Shown here in pieces: positions 14,655-22,145 of a DNA stretch of 22,145 bases (the first letter of the stretch is position 1; each line of letters begins with the position of its first letter). The stretch is from a virus. The stretch covers positions 1 to 22,145 of IMG/VR virus record IMGVR_UViG_3300036772_000019, one strand, 5' to 3'. The notes beneath the pieces are model-generated. The model was not told the DNA's origin, did not search any database, and worked only from the letters and a program-made list of their open reading frames with translations. A program made the translations under genes and the position numbers.

Positions 14655-15563
14655 TTATGCCCCTGCGCCGGTTGACCCGTAAGCCATTTGCCAGAAGCCG
14701 AAGCCCGCCACGCCGCGCGATTCTGCACCAAATTTGTACATGCCACGCATGAAAACGTCGTCTGCGTTCATGTCGGTCTGTGAGACAAACACAGGTTTTT
14801 TGCGCTGCTGGAAAATCAGTGGCTTCAGCGGGCGCGACACATCCAGCAAGAACCAGGCGGTGTCGGACTTGAGCCAGTCAACGACCAGCACTTCGGCGGT
14901 GCCTTTGTAAAGGTTGGTTTTGCCGTCTTCCAGGCGTTCAGCGGTCATCAGGGCATTCGCCGTATCTTCCAGTGCCGGTGGCACCACAAGCAGACCAGGG
15001 CGAACGGTGAGCGGTCGGCCATCTTCATCTTTGAACTTACGCATTTGTGTACGCGCAGCACCGTAAGAGGCTTTTGCTGCGGCTTGCGATTCAATCGACA
15101 GTGGCGCGGTGCCCATATTGGAATAGGTCAGCTTTCCGACTTCGTGTTTATCGCTGAAGAACGGCTTGTTGTCGTAACACTTCGCCGTAAACGCGATATT
15201 AAGAAGCGAAAAGACCAGTTCGTCAGGCCACTGTTTTGCAGAAAAACCCGCGTCTTTCGCCTGCGGGGCGTAAATCCCCAACAGGTCATCTTCAATGTCA
15301 TCGCGGTCAACTTCGACCGTCGCTTCATACTTTTCATTGACCAGGGTGTAATTGCTGGCAGCAAGGGCTTTAACCTGTTTGTCGCCAATCCATTTACGCA
15401 TACGCGGGAATTTGTTCAGCCAGGCGTAATCGTTCGATTTGCTGGTGGACGGCACAAGCGTCGCGACCTTGTCCCACTGCGTGGGGGTGTCGGCGAACGC
15501 GTTGTTAAAGGTGGTTTTCAGGTTGACGAAAATCGCCTTTAAATTGGATGCATTAACAAGCAT
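14655..15563 (-). CDS. T: Major capsid protein, Mu gpT
   Basis: A 302-residue HK97-fold major head subunit of the Mu gpT family, close to the roughly 300 residues of Mu T. Visible segments: MLVNASNLKAIFVNLKTTFN, the N-arm and E-loop region with WLNKFPRMRKWIGDKQVKAL and YTLVNEKYEATVEVDRDDIE, then KCYDNKPFFSDKHEV, RTQMRKFKDEDGRPLTVRPG and LLVVPPALEDTANALMTAER, and the C-terminal MRGMYKFGAESRGVAGFGFW-like end. AAGGAG lies 7 bp before the ATG, among the better ribosome sites here, as expected for the most abundant protein. It follows the decoration-like gene by 12 bp. Confidence 0.95.
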   Translation of the reverse strand: MLVNASNLKAIFVNLKTTFNNAFADTPTQWDKVATLVPSTSKSNDYAWLNKFPRMRKWIGDKQVKALAASNYTLVNEKYEATVEVDRDDIEDDLLGIYAPQAKDAGFSAKQWPDELVFSLLNIAFTAKCYDNKPFFSDKHEVGKLTYSNMGTAPLSIESQAAAKASYGAARTQMRKFKDEDGRPLTVRPGLLVVPPALEDTANALMTAERLEDGKTNLYKGTAEVLVVDWLKSDTAWFLLDVSRPLKPLIFQQRKKPVFVSQTDMNADDVFMRGMYKFGAESRGVAGFGFWQMAYGSTGAGA

Positions 15564-15575
15564 GTGAAACTCCTT

Positions 15576-15995
15576 TTAGTAAACCCAGACGCCGTCTGTG
15601 TCGATCATGATGATGGTGCCCGCCTGGGATTGGCTGGCGTCGCTCCCGTCTTCTTTGGTGCTGCCGTCTGTTGCTCCGACCGTTTGGTTATCAACGATGT
15701 ACGCACGTTTGCCCATATTGGCCTGGGTCACGCTGCCGTCGTTTTCCCAGCAAAACGCTTTATGGCTGTGCACGATGATGGCCTGATCACCGTCATTGCC
15801 CGCACTGTTGTCGACGCGTTCTTCAGAACGGCCCAGATAAGCCAGCCCCAGCGCAGCGGTGCCGTTAACGGCGTAGCCAGTGGCACTGGCGCAGACAATG
15901 ACGCCCGCCGGGATAACTTCACCTTTTGCCACCGGAACCGGTGTCAGGATGCAATCACGGTATGGCGTGTTGCGGTCTTCGGTTGTCGCTGCCAT
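15576..15995 (-). CDS. Probable capsid decoration/stabilisation protein
   Basis: A 139-residue protein lying between the protease/scaffold and the major capsid gene, where phages often encode a head decoration protein. It is beta-rich and small-residue-rich: PVAKGEVIPAGVIVCASATG, YAVNGTAALGLAYLGRSEER, AIIVHSHKAFCWENDG and a final GTIIMIDTDGVWVY. The pattern resembles the DUF2190/lambda gpD-like cement group and Mu-type prophage proteins at this locus. No enzyme motif is visible. Cement function is inferred from position and composition. Confidence 0.7.
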   Translation of the reverse strand: MAATTEDRNTPYRDCILTPVPVAKGEVIPAGVIVCASATGYAVNGTAALGLAYLGRSEERVDNSAGNDGDQAIIVHSHKAFCWENDGSVTQANMGKRAYIVDNQTVGATDGSTKEDGSDASQSQAGTIIMIDTDGVWVY

Positions 15996-15998
15996 CGT

Positions 15999-17090
15999 TT
16001 ATTCCCCCTGGCCGTTGAGTGCTTTGGCGATGTCTTTCGGGTCATTGCCAAACGCGTTGCAAATCGCCAACGAATCCGCGTCCAGCTCTTCGCGCTGCTG
16101 CGGGCGGTTCGGGGCGTTATTGGTCTGTAATCCATTTAACGCCGCAATCGGCTGGGCCTTATCCAGATAAGTTTTCAGGTAAGACAGGTCTTTTTTGCCC
16201 AGGTCGCGCGCCCAGTCTTCCATCGCCGGATTCAGTCGCCCGTCGCTGAGTGCGGCGGTAATCAATCCGTCAACCTGGCCACCATTGATTTGGGCGGTCA
16301 GCGCGGCCATCTGGGTTTGCAATTGTTCCACGGTAGCCAGCGGCACAAACTTCGACGGGTCAGGTGACTGAGTCGTCAGGGTTTGTACCTGAGTAGACAG
16401 TGCGGCGATTTGCTCGTCTTTCTGCGCGTCCGCCGTCACGAACGTCAAAAGGTCAATGCTGGCGGCGGCGGTGCCCTGACCGTTGGTCAGTTTGGCGATC
16501 AGCTTTTCCAGCTCCGCTTTAACGTCATCAGCGGTGGCCGACAGCGGTAAATTAAGCATCCAGCGCAGTTGTTCTAAAATTTCGTCCACGGGTTCCCCCT
16601 CAATTTCAAAGTTTTGTGATGCAGCGGCTAAGATTTCGTCCATGCCGTCCAGGGCGGGCGTATTGGTTAGCGCCGAATTAATCAGACGGCGCACAGCCCC
16701 GTCTTTGGTGTAGGTGAACAGCGGCGAGATAAAGCGGTATTCCTTCGCGTCAATCATGGTTTTCGCCGCATCCGTCCATTCAACATCGGTGGCGAACAGG
16801 CCGACGCCTTCGACCCATTCAAGCGTTTTAAACCAGCCCGCTGCGGGGGCTGGCTGTCCGTTATTTTGGGTGTTCAGGCTTTGGTGTTCGTAGTCGAAGC
16901 AATACGGGTTCTGGCGTGCATCAGCGGCGGCGATAAGCGCATTAGCCAGCGTCGCATCGAGAAACCAGAAAGGCGCATCGGTCGGGCGTCCGTCCACGGC
17001 GCGAAATTCGCCTGCGGGGAAAAGCTGAACGCGCGGCCCGGCGTCTTTAATCTCGATGGAACATGCGGCAATGCGCGGTTGCTGTTTCAC
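15999..17090 (-). CDS. I: Head maturation protease with scaffold domain, Mu gpI/Z
   Basis: A 363-residue Mu I-type protein. Residues 1-~155 form the protease (FFWFLDATL-like start region, YCFDYEHQSLN with His69, FATDVEWTDAAKTMIDAKEY, FISPLFTYTKDGAV, LINSALTNTPALDGM with Ser139), His and Ser being the likely catalytic pair. Residues ~160-363 are helical and Gln/Ala-rich (KDEQIAALSTQVQTLTTQ, VEQLQTQMAALTAQINGG), as expected for a scaffold. In Mu the scaffold Z is also made separately from the same frame; Met150 and Met178 are candidate starts, but neither has a good ribosome site. The gene starts with GTG at 17090 behind AGGA. It opens a new unit after the 252-bp gap. Confidence 0.92.
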   Translation of the reverse strand: MKQQPRIAACSIEIKDAGPRVQLFPAGEFRAVDGRPTDAPFWFLDATLANALIAAADARQNPYCFDYEHQSLNTQNNGQPAPAAGWFKTLEWVEGVGLFATDVEWTDAAKTMIDAKEYRFISPLFTYTKDGAVRRLINSALTNTPALDGMDEILAAASQNFEIEGEPVDEILEQLRWMLNLPLSATADDVKAELEKLIAKLTNGQGTAAASIDLLTFVTADAQKDEQIAALSTQVQTLTTQSPDPSKFVPLATVEQLQTQMAALTAQINGGQVDGLITAALSDGRLNPAMEDWARDLGKKDLSYLKTYLDKAQPIAALNGLQTNNAPNRPQQREELDADSLAICNAFGNDPKDIAKALNGQGE

Positions 17091-17101
17091 GATTCCTGAA
17101 T

Positions 17102-17120
17102 CCCGTTGATTGATAACGGG
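17102..17120 (-). repeat. Hairpin close to the gene I ribosome site
   Basis: CCCGTT (17102-17107) and AACGGG (17115-17120) pair across GATTGAT. In the mRNA the stem ends 11 bases before the GTG start, directly upstream of AGGA, where it could affect translation. Confidence 0.4.
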
Positions 17121-17129
17121 GAAACAGTA

Positions 17130-17170
17130 ACGTCGTGCGGCACAGGTTTTTACCTGCGGGGGCGTAGTGG
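17130..17170 (-). promoter_or_regulatory. Bipartite shared element, copy upstream of gene I
   Basis: The minus strand reads CCACTACGCCCCCGCAGGT (17170-17152), eleven bases, then CCGCACGACGT (17140-17130). It matches the copy before gp46 at 17 of 19 and 9 of 11 positions, with a spacer five bases longer. One of the two changes breaks the small palindrome of the gp46 copy, so a DNA-bound factor is more likely than an RNA stem. Confidence 0.55.
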
Positions 17171-17309
17171 GTAAGTTTTGGGCAAGATGAGGGGGAAAAC
17201 AGGATTAACAGAAATAAGCGACCGGGGGCAAACATGCAACCCCATTTAAATGCCGTTTAAATCGCGCTGTAAGGTGTTGAATGGGATTCAGGGCGGTCAT
17301 TGTATACGA

Positions 17310-17339
17310 TAAGCGCCTGACGGGCGTCAGAGGCGCTTA
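17310..17339 (-). terminator. Hairpin immediately after gene G
   Basis: TAAGCGCCT (17310-17318) pairs perfectly with AGGCGCTTA (17331-17339), with an inner GAC/GTC stem over a tetraloop. It begins 4 bp after the gene G stop. No U-tract follows on the minus strand, so it may be a weak terminator or an RNA-end stabiliser. Confidence 0.5.
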
Positions 17340-17342
17340 AAT

Positions 17343-17831
17343 TCATTCATCCATGCCGGTGTTCTGAAACACATAATCGTTAATGGTTTGGGTTACGCCG
17401 TCCAGGTCTTCATCGGTCATCGTCAGAAAAGGACGCGCGGGAATATCTGACCCCGGATGGTTAACCTTTTTGACTACGCGACCGCCGAATGCAAGGGCTT
17501 TTTTATCGCGCGGGCGAATGACGTGAGGGCGCGTCTTGCCGCCCTGGTTGTGAATATTGGCGTAAATAACGTTTGTCCCCACGACGGCGGAGTCGTTATC
17601 TGAATCCGAATCAATGGAACGTTTGAGACGCCCGGTTAATTGCAGAATTTCGCCCGCGCGTTCTATCGACTTCCACTTCGGGCGTCCCTGCTGTTCGAAG
17701 TTCTCCATCACGGCGGCGTGCATGTCTTCACTGATGGCCCGCATCAGCGGCACGCGGTGGGTCAGACGCTGTGCCATTGTTTCAAGCGCCACGCGCAGCG
17801 AGTCAGGTACGTCAATCGTGAATTCACTCAT
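17343..17831 (-). CDS. G: Virion morphogenesis protein, Mu gpG
   Basis: A 162-residue protein of the Mu G/P2 S-like virion morphogenesis family, which acts in tail completion or head-tail joining. Visible features: SLRVALETMAQRLTHRVPLM, RAISEDMHAAVMENFEQQGR, PKWKSIERAGEILQLTGRLK, RSIDSDSDNDSAVVGTNVIY with ANIHNQGG and RPFLTMTDEDLDGV. The motif series (PKW, LTGRL, YANIHNQGG, PARPFL) is characteristic. It overlaps F by 8 bp and ends the first head unit; a hairpin follows the stop. Confidence 0.92.
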   Translation of the reverse strand: MSEFTIDVPDSLRVALETMAQRLTHRVPLMRAISEDMHAAVMENFEQQGRPKWKSIERAGEILQLTGRLKRSIDSDSDNDSAVVGTNVIYANIHNQGGKTRPHVIRPRDKKALAFGGRVVKKVNHPGSDIPARPFLTMTDEDLDGVTQTINDYVFQNTGMDE

Positions 17832-19089
17832 CGGCCCATTTCCCCATCAAAACCGGTAACCGTTTCAGTTCGGCAATATCGGCATCGGCCAGCGGCGCGG
17901 CATGGCTGACAACCGGCACGCCGTTTTTCATCGCCACCTGACACAAGCGAGGCGTGCCAGATGTCAGCTTGTCCATCACGTAAATAAACCCGGTGCCGTC
18001 GGCTGATTGCAGCACAACGTCGGGATGGGCCAGCAAGGCGGGCAGACGTAACCAGACCGGATCCAATTGCTCAACATTTCCCAGGGTTTCACCTTCGATA
18101 CGCACAACCGCGCTCACCGGCTGCGCGGCGAGACTGTCAAGCAATGCCGGTTTAAGTGCGCCCGCATAACGCCATTCGCTTTGTAAGCGGGTGTCCGCGT
18201 GGGCCATCCGCACCCAGTCGGCAATGTCGCGCGTGTACTCCGTCAACATTTTCGGCTGGTTCATGACTTCATCTGCGGCCAGTGCGGCAAGGCGCGGGGC
18301 GACGATATCGCCTTTGCGTAACAGCTGATCGCCCAGGCCGCTGAGATAACCGCGACCGGGGTTTTGATGGAAACCGGCGTCCGGGGTGAAAATGTTTCCG
18401 GTTTTCGGGTCGCGATAGGCCAGAACGCGGCGCATGTCGTCCTGACCATAAGGCTGTTCTATCCACTCCATACGGTCTTCTGACGACTCCAGCCCGATGG
18501 CGTGTTTATCGAGTTCCCGCTGATTCAGGGCGCGAACGTTGCACCGGCACCGGTAACCGTTCGGCGGGAAAATGACGTCCCAGATGGGGTCGTCGTAACG
18601 GAATACGCGCTTATTCAGCGCCGCATGGGCCGGGCGCGTGAGGTTATCCATGATGGCGTCGTATTCCCAGAAAGGGCGGAAAGCGACGTTTTCCATCATG
18701 CGCTGATAGCGTCCCGCCGCGTATGACGATTGCATATTGGTGCGGAAAATCGTTTCCATCCGGTACGGCAACAGTTTCTTGCCTTCCAGCTCTCCCGTCT
18801 GCGGGTCTGCCTTCAGCCCTTTGCCTATCCAGCCTTTGCGCTCAAGCGTCGGCATCAGTTCGGCCTGAAACTGTGCCAGCGTTTTGCCGTTCTTCAGCGC
18901 ATCCGCTAAACCGTTCTGAACATCGGCCAGCACATCCTGTTTAAGTATACCGGCCACAGTAAAACCCGTTGCCTGTGCGCTGTCTTCCACGTCGTGCCAG
19001 TTAAAGCCGATCACGTAGCCTTTCGACTCGAAGTATTCAATGGCTTTGGCCGGGGCCAGTGTGGCGGCGAAACCCAAATCAACCGGCAT
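17824..19089 (-). CDS. F: Head morphogenesis protein, Mu gpF (SPP1 gp7-like)
   Basis: A 421-residue minor head protein of the Mu F/SPP1 gp7 family, present in few copies inside the head and involved in capsid assembly or DNA delivery. Diagnostic parts are METIFRTNMQSSYAAGRYQR (about 111-130), RPAHAALNKRVFRYDDPIWD (152-171) and FPPNGYRCRCNVRAL (174-188) with the conserved Cys181-Arg-Cys183. The C-terminal part after ~280 includes IADWVRMAHADTRLQSEWRY and is less conserved in the family; it may be a protein-binding domain. It overlaps the portal stop by 11 bp and G by 8 bp. Confidence 0.93.
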   Translation of the reverse strand: MPVDLGFAATLAPAKAIEYFESKGYVIGFNWHDVEDSAQATGFTVAGILKQDVLADVQNGLADALKNGKTLAQFQAELMPTLERKGWIGKGLKADPQTGELEGKKLLPYRMETIFRTNMQSSYAAGRYQRMMENVAFRPFWEYDAIMDNLTRPAHAALNKRVFRYDDPIWDVIFPPNGYRCRCNVRALNQRELDKHAIGLESSEDRMEWIEQPYGQDDMRRVLAYRDPKTGNIFTPDAGFHQNPGRGYLSGLGDQLLRKGDIVAPRLAALAADEVMNQPKMLTEYTRDIADWVRMAHADTRLQSEWRYAGALKPALLDSLAAQPVSAVVRIEGETLGNVEQLDPVWLRLPALLAHPDVVLQSADGTGFIYVMDKLTSGTPRLCQVAMKNGVPVVSHAAPLADADIAELKRLPVLMGKWADE

Positions 19090-20656
19090 TTAAACGCCCC
19101 CAGATATCGGCGGCAAAGATAGCCTGGGTGACCAGTTGGCGAAGTTCGTCATCATTAAGCGCCGGATAGGCGTCAGACAAGGCCGCGCGGGCTTCGTCCG
19201 GCGTCTTACCCTGAGACAGCGCCGCCAGCAACGGCGTTAAAAGCGTGGACATCGCTTTCGCAGACGCATCAACGATGGCGTCCGGGGCGTTATCGATGGC
19301 GTCCTGTTCCGGCAGGCTGTTATTTGCCGGTGGTTCAGCGGCAAGCGCGGCCAGTGACAGCATCGAGAGGCCGACCGGCTGCGGAGCAGTGATCGGCATC
19401 ATGCCGGTCTTAACCAGAATCGCTTCGCCTTTCTCCGGTTCAGGAATGCGGGTCTTTTGTCGTGCCCACTTCAGGCCGATAGGCATACCCGCCGTGACCA
19501 GCTTGTCGATGGCGTCGGCGGTGACGGTCAGGTCATCAGGTTCAGACGTGTCGAATTTAAAGCGGCACATACGGCGCGGGGTGATATCGCCGAAGCCGTT
19601 CAGCACTAACAGCGGGTAAAGCAGTTCGCGCGTCAGCGTGCTGGCCACCTGCACAGCATCACTGGCCATTAAGTCGTGACGGACTTCATTATGCACGTTG
19701 CCCAGTGCGTTGGTGCTGGTCTTGCCATCGGCCTGAGACGTCAGTGTCGCGCCCAGGATAACTTTTGATTGCGTCCGTTCGCACCAGTCGATCATGAACT
19801 GGAACGGGTCAACCTGACCTTGCGCGGCGGACTGAAAATCGATGGTCATGCCGTCCGGCATGATGCCGCCCGCGTTGTGTCCCAAATCGATAATGGCGTG
19901 CATAAGCGCCATCTTTTGATCTTCCGTAGAACCCGCCGGATATTTACCGACGCGCATCGGCAGGCCGTAGACTTCCAGAAATTCAGCCAGGTCACGCGCG
20001 GACAGGTTTTTAAACAGATACGACCAGGCCAGCACTCGGAATAACCCGGACTCTGCCAGCCAGCCGCTTTTCGCCCGATGCTTATGCAATACCCAGCCGA
20101 ACGGCTGAAGCGTTGCACCGTCCAGCGTTCCGTCGACCAGGTTGATAATGTTGCCGTCAAACTGCGGCGTCTGAAACCAGCGCTGCGGGCGCTTATGAAA
20201 CTTACCCGGTAACCATGTTTTGTCTGAGAAATCCCATTCGATTTCTATCGGCGAAAAGCCGTGGCCCACGGCGTCGAGCATGTCAAAGACCAGCGTTTCA
20301 AAGTCAGGCAGGTCTTCAAACCATTCAGTTGCAACAGCGGCCATCTCCTTTTCGCGGTCGGTAGCGTTACGCGGCGGTGCGATGCTCCAGTCCAGCGACA
20401 TACAGGCGCGGCGGCGCTTGCTCAGTTCCGCAAAAATATGGCCGTCGCGTTCTTCCATGTCTGTGAAAAAGTCGGCCTGACGCGTCAGGTTGCCTTGTTC
20501 GGCTTCGGCAAACATCCGATAAAGCCGCTGAACGGTGACACCCATTGACGGGTGTTCCGCCCATTGTTGGCGCATGATCGATTCGGTATCTGACTGCTGA
20601 ACGGTCAGCGTTTTTTTCGACAACGGATTGCCGTAGACGTCGACTAACTGGCCCAT
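19079..20656 (-). CDS. Portal protein, Mu gp29 (DUF935)
   Basis: A 525-residue portal subunit of the DUF935/Mu gp29 family. Twelve copies form the channel through which the terminase drives DNA. Visible segments: MGQLVDVYGNPLSKKTLTVQ, QRLYRMFAEAEQGNLTRQAD, FAELSKRRRACMSLDWSIAP, GHGFSPIEIEWDFSDKTWLP, LFRVLAWSYLFKNLSARDLA, FLEVYGLPMRVGKYPAGST and QADGKTSTNALGNVHNEVRH. The last ~100 residues are Ala/Pro-rich and helical. The ATG overlaps the terminase stop by one base (TAATG) and has AGGAGG upstream. Confidence 0.94.
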   Translation of the reverse strand: MGQLVDVYGNPLSKKTLTVQQSDTESIMRQQWAEHPSMGVTVQRLYRMFAEAEQGNLTRQADFFTDMEERDGHIFAELSKRRRACMSLDWSIAPPRNATDREKEMAAVATEWFEDLPDFETLVFDMLDAVGHGFSPIEIEWDFSDKTWLPGKFHKRPQRWFQTPQFDGNIINLVDGTLDGATLQPFGWVLHKHRAKSGWLAESGLFRVLAWSYLFKNLSARDLAEFLEVYGLPMRVGKYPAGSTEDQKMALMHAIIDLGHNAGGIMPDGMTIDFQSAAQGQVDPFQFMIDWCERTQSKVILGATLTSQADGKTSTNALGNVHNEVRHDLMASDAVQVASTLTRELLYPLLVLNGFGDITPRRMCRFKFDTSEPDDLTVTADAIDKLVTAGMPIGLKWARQKTRIPEPEKGEAILVKTGMMPITAPQPVGLSMLSLAALAAEPPANNSLPEQDAIDNAPDAIVDASAKAMSTLLTPLLAALSQGKTPDEARAALSDAYPALNDDELRQLVTQAIFAADIWGRLNAG

Positions 20657-22145
20657 TACCAGCCTCCTTTAGAAAATCCTGTGCGTCCGCCGCTGCGACC
20701 GCTTGAAAGTGACCGGTATTCACCGACCGGCGCACTGGTGACGGCCAGCGCCCAGAGCATATGTAACGCATCCGGGCCGTCATCGTGGTCAGCTTTGGGG
20801 AAGTGGCGAAGCTGTTGAATAAGCGTTGACTGCGACGGGTGAAGACGGATCAAACCGTTTTCCATGTGCGGCTGTAGCGACTCAATGCGTAAGAGTTTAT
20901 CGGTGTGGGGAATGACCGCACGCGCCGGAACCGGGATACCCAACTGCGCAGAGCGTTTGATAAGTTCGGTGCGTAGAAACTCCTGAAACTGCACAGACTC
21001 AATGCCCCAGACAAGGCACTGATATTCACGCTGTAAATCGATAACGTCGCTGATGATTTTATCCGGCAGGCGTTTACGGATAGCCGCTTCGACCACGTCC
21101 AGAATACCGGTTGAGCGGTTAAACCCGCCGACCAGTAAGGCCGAGGGGTCACGACTTCCGCCGTTCTTGCCCAGACTGGGGTCACAGGCCCCGTAAAAAA
21201 GCCACTCATTAAGCCGGTTAACCCAGAAGTTAATGCAGGTTGCAAAGATAGCGTCTTCACCGCTGACCGGGTCATTCTGGTATTCGGAATCAAAGGTTGA
21301 ATGACCATCGCGCGCACGTATGAGCATCAGGGCCAGTATCGGACGCGCAGACCAGGACACAATCGCGCCTTCGTCCATTTCGCGCTTGTGAAGGTTGTAG
21401 AACTGCTGGGCAGGGTCTTCGCCTTCGTTGCGTAACAACTCTTCCCAGGTGTCCCACAGCGACATATTGAACGGCCAGCGACGAACGGCTTTAAAACGCT
21501 TAGACCGCCACATCGGGTTAGCCAGGGTGCGTGACAAAACAGAATCGTAATGCAGGATTGTTCCGATATAGACGACGTCCATTTTTGCCCCTGCGCCGCC
21601 TAACGGCAAAACGGTCTTCTTCAGCCAGTTTTCCGTCTTATCGCGCTGATCGGGATTGCGTACCTGTTCGTCATTCTCGATATCGTCGAGCACGACCAGG
21701 TCGGGGCGGTGTGGGCCATGACGCAGACCGCGAAGTTTTTTACCCGAACCTGCTACCTGCACTTTGATGTCGTTACGCGTGAGGATTGTCCCCATCTGCC
21801 ATACGCGGCCCTGACCGCACGCTTCAGGAAAATCAGCCAGTAAACGCGGGTTAAATTCCAGCTCCGCTTTGATGGCTTCAAGCATCGGATAAGCCTGATC
21901 GATGCTGTCCATTACGATGACCGGGTAATGCTTAATCCCTAAAATAATGCACCACATCACGAACAACTGACTGACCAGCGTTGATTTGGCTTCACCGCGC
22001 GGCGCGGCGATGGCGTCATGTTCGCCTTTCGGGCTGGCGACAATCTGCGGCAAGCGGTTGAACAAATAGACGTGCAATTCGCTGGGGTCGGAATGACGAA
22101 CGTAATGTGGAAAATATTCCTGTACGAAATAGCCGTAACCGTCAA
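20656..22145 (-). CDS. Terminase large subunit, Mu gp28-like (5' end outside window)
   Basis: Partial packaging ATPase/nuclease; the frame is open to the right edge, and at least 495 codons are visible. The ATPase half shows a Walker A variant, APRGEAKST (near 21979-22005), and a Walker B with acidic pair, DLVVLDDIEND (near 21670-21700). The nuclease half shows GACDPSLGKNGGSRDPSALL (first acidic residue near 21183) and the late HDDGPDALHMLWAL (near 20740-20790), as expected for the RNase H-like domain. It cuts concatemeric or integrated DNA and pumps it into the head; Mu-type phages package host DNA next to the ends in a headful manner. The true start lies beyond 22145; the TTG at 22077 is not the start because DGYGYFVQEYFPHYVRHSDP continues upstream. 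Confidence 0.95.
   Translation of the reverse strand, partial: DGYGYFVQEYFPHYVRHSDPSELHVYLFNRLPQIVASPKGEHDAIAAPRGEAKSTLVSQLFVMWCIILGIKHYPVIVMDSIDQAYPMLEAIKAELEFNPRLLADFPEACGQGRVWQMGTILTRNDIKVQVAGSGKKLRGLRHGPHRPDLVVLDDIENDEQVRNPDQRDKTENWLKKTVLPLGGAGAKMDVVYIGTILHYDSVLSRTLANPMWRSKRFKAVRRWPFNMSLWDTWEELLRNEGEDPAQQFYNLHKREMDEGAIVSWSARPILALMLIRARDGHSTFDSEYQNDPVSGEDAIFATCINFWVNRLNEWLFYGACDPSLGKNGGSRDPSALLVGGFNRSTGILDVVEAAIRKRLPDKIISDVIDLQREYQCLVWGIESVQFQEFLRTELIKRSAQLGIPVPARAVIPHTDKLLRIESLQPHMENGLIRLHPSQSTLIQQLRHFPKADHDDGPDALHMLWALAVTSAPVGEYRSLSSGRSGGRTGFSKGGW

Larger units (their letters stand above)
17091..17342 (-). promoter_or_regulatory. Late-operon gap before gene I, probable promoter region
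   Basis: This 252-bp stretch holds no convincing gene. In transcription order it contains a hairpin after gene G (17339-17310), two ATTTAAA blocks exactly 11 bp apart (17262-17256 and 17251-17245), a pyrimidine-rich stretch, the bipartite shared element (17170-17130), a small hairpin with an AAAA loop (17156-17143) and a 6-bp hairpin (17120-17102) just before the GTG. In Mu a C-activated late promoter lies upstream of I, so this is the expected place. A TACAAT hexamer near 17305 lacks a -35 partner. Confidence 0.55.

Noticed and set aside
17047-17235. 62-codon frame in the gap before gene I
   Set aside because: No ribosome site, sequence unlike a protein, and it overlaps the gene I start and the regulatory element.

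Overview
The window is the late (structural) half of a Mu-like transposable prophage, read mostly on the minus strand, with a short stub of host DNA at its left edge. The gene order from right to left matches phage Mu without a break: large terminase, portal, F and G head-morphogenesis genes, I protease/scaffold, capsid decoration-like protein, T major capsid, gp36, gp37, gp38, L sheath, M tube, tail assembly chaperone, tape measure, N, P, gp45, gp46, gp47, gp48, tail fibre and fibre assembly. Codon use, GC content and family resemblance point to a phage of an enterobacterial gammaproteobacterium; the genus cannot be fixed from this sequence.

Layout. At 1-~100 the minus strand encodes a fragment of a filamentous haemagglutinin/CdiA-type host protein. 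At ~100-200 lies the phage right end, with three direct copies of a TTTGGCACT core spaced 22 and 33 bp and one inverted copy, the arrangement expected of MuA-type transposase sites. At 221-1897 are two accessory genes in the position of Mu mom: a D12-class (Dam-like) adenine methyltransferase and a divergent GT25 glycosyltransferase. The 168 bp between their starts carries three GATC sites within 35 bp. At 1957-7601 are a small unknown gene, the fibre genes, baseplate and spike. At 7585-13575 are the tail genes, including a chaperone gene with an A AAA AAG slippery heptamer. At 13568-22145 are the head genes, with the terminase running off the right edge. Early, transposition, repressor and lysis genes would lie beyond the right edge.

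How it works together. The terminase, portal, F, G, I/Z scaffold-protease and T build and fill the head. L, M, the chaperone pair, tape measure, N, P and gp45-48 make a contractile tail, and the fibre genes set host binding. Most of these genes overlap by 1-17 bp or are separated by fewer than 15 bp, so they look translationally coupled. The late region has only two real gaps, before gene I (17091-17342) and before gp46 (5736-5830). Both start with a hairpin after the previous gene, and both carry the same bipartite element (17 of 19 plus 9 of 11 bases identical). This suggests that the late region is split into separately controlled units.

Most worth checking: the shared element, the GATC cluster beside a Dam-like gene (a possible parallel to the Dam-controlled mom operon of Mu), the frameshift, and insertion into a haemagglutinin/CdiA-like gene. 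No stretch above 300 bp lacks a gene, and no tRNA, rRNA, CRISPR array or IS element was seen.
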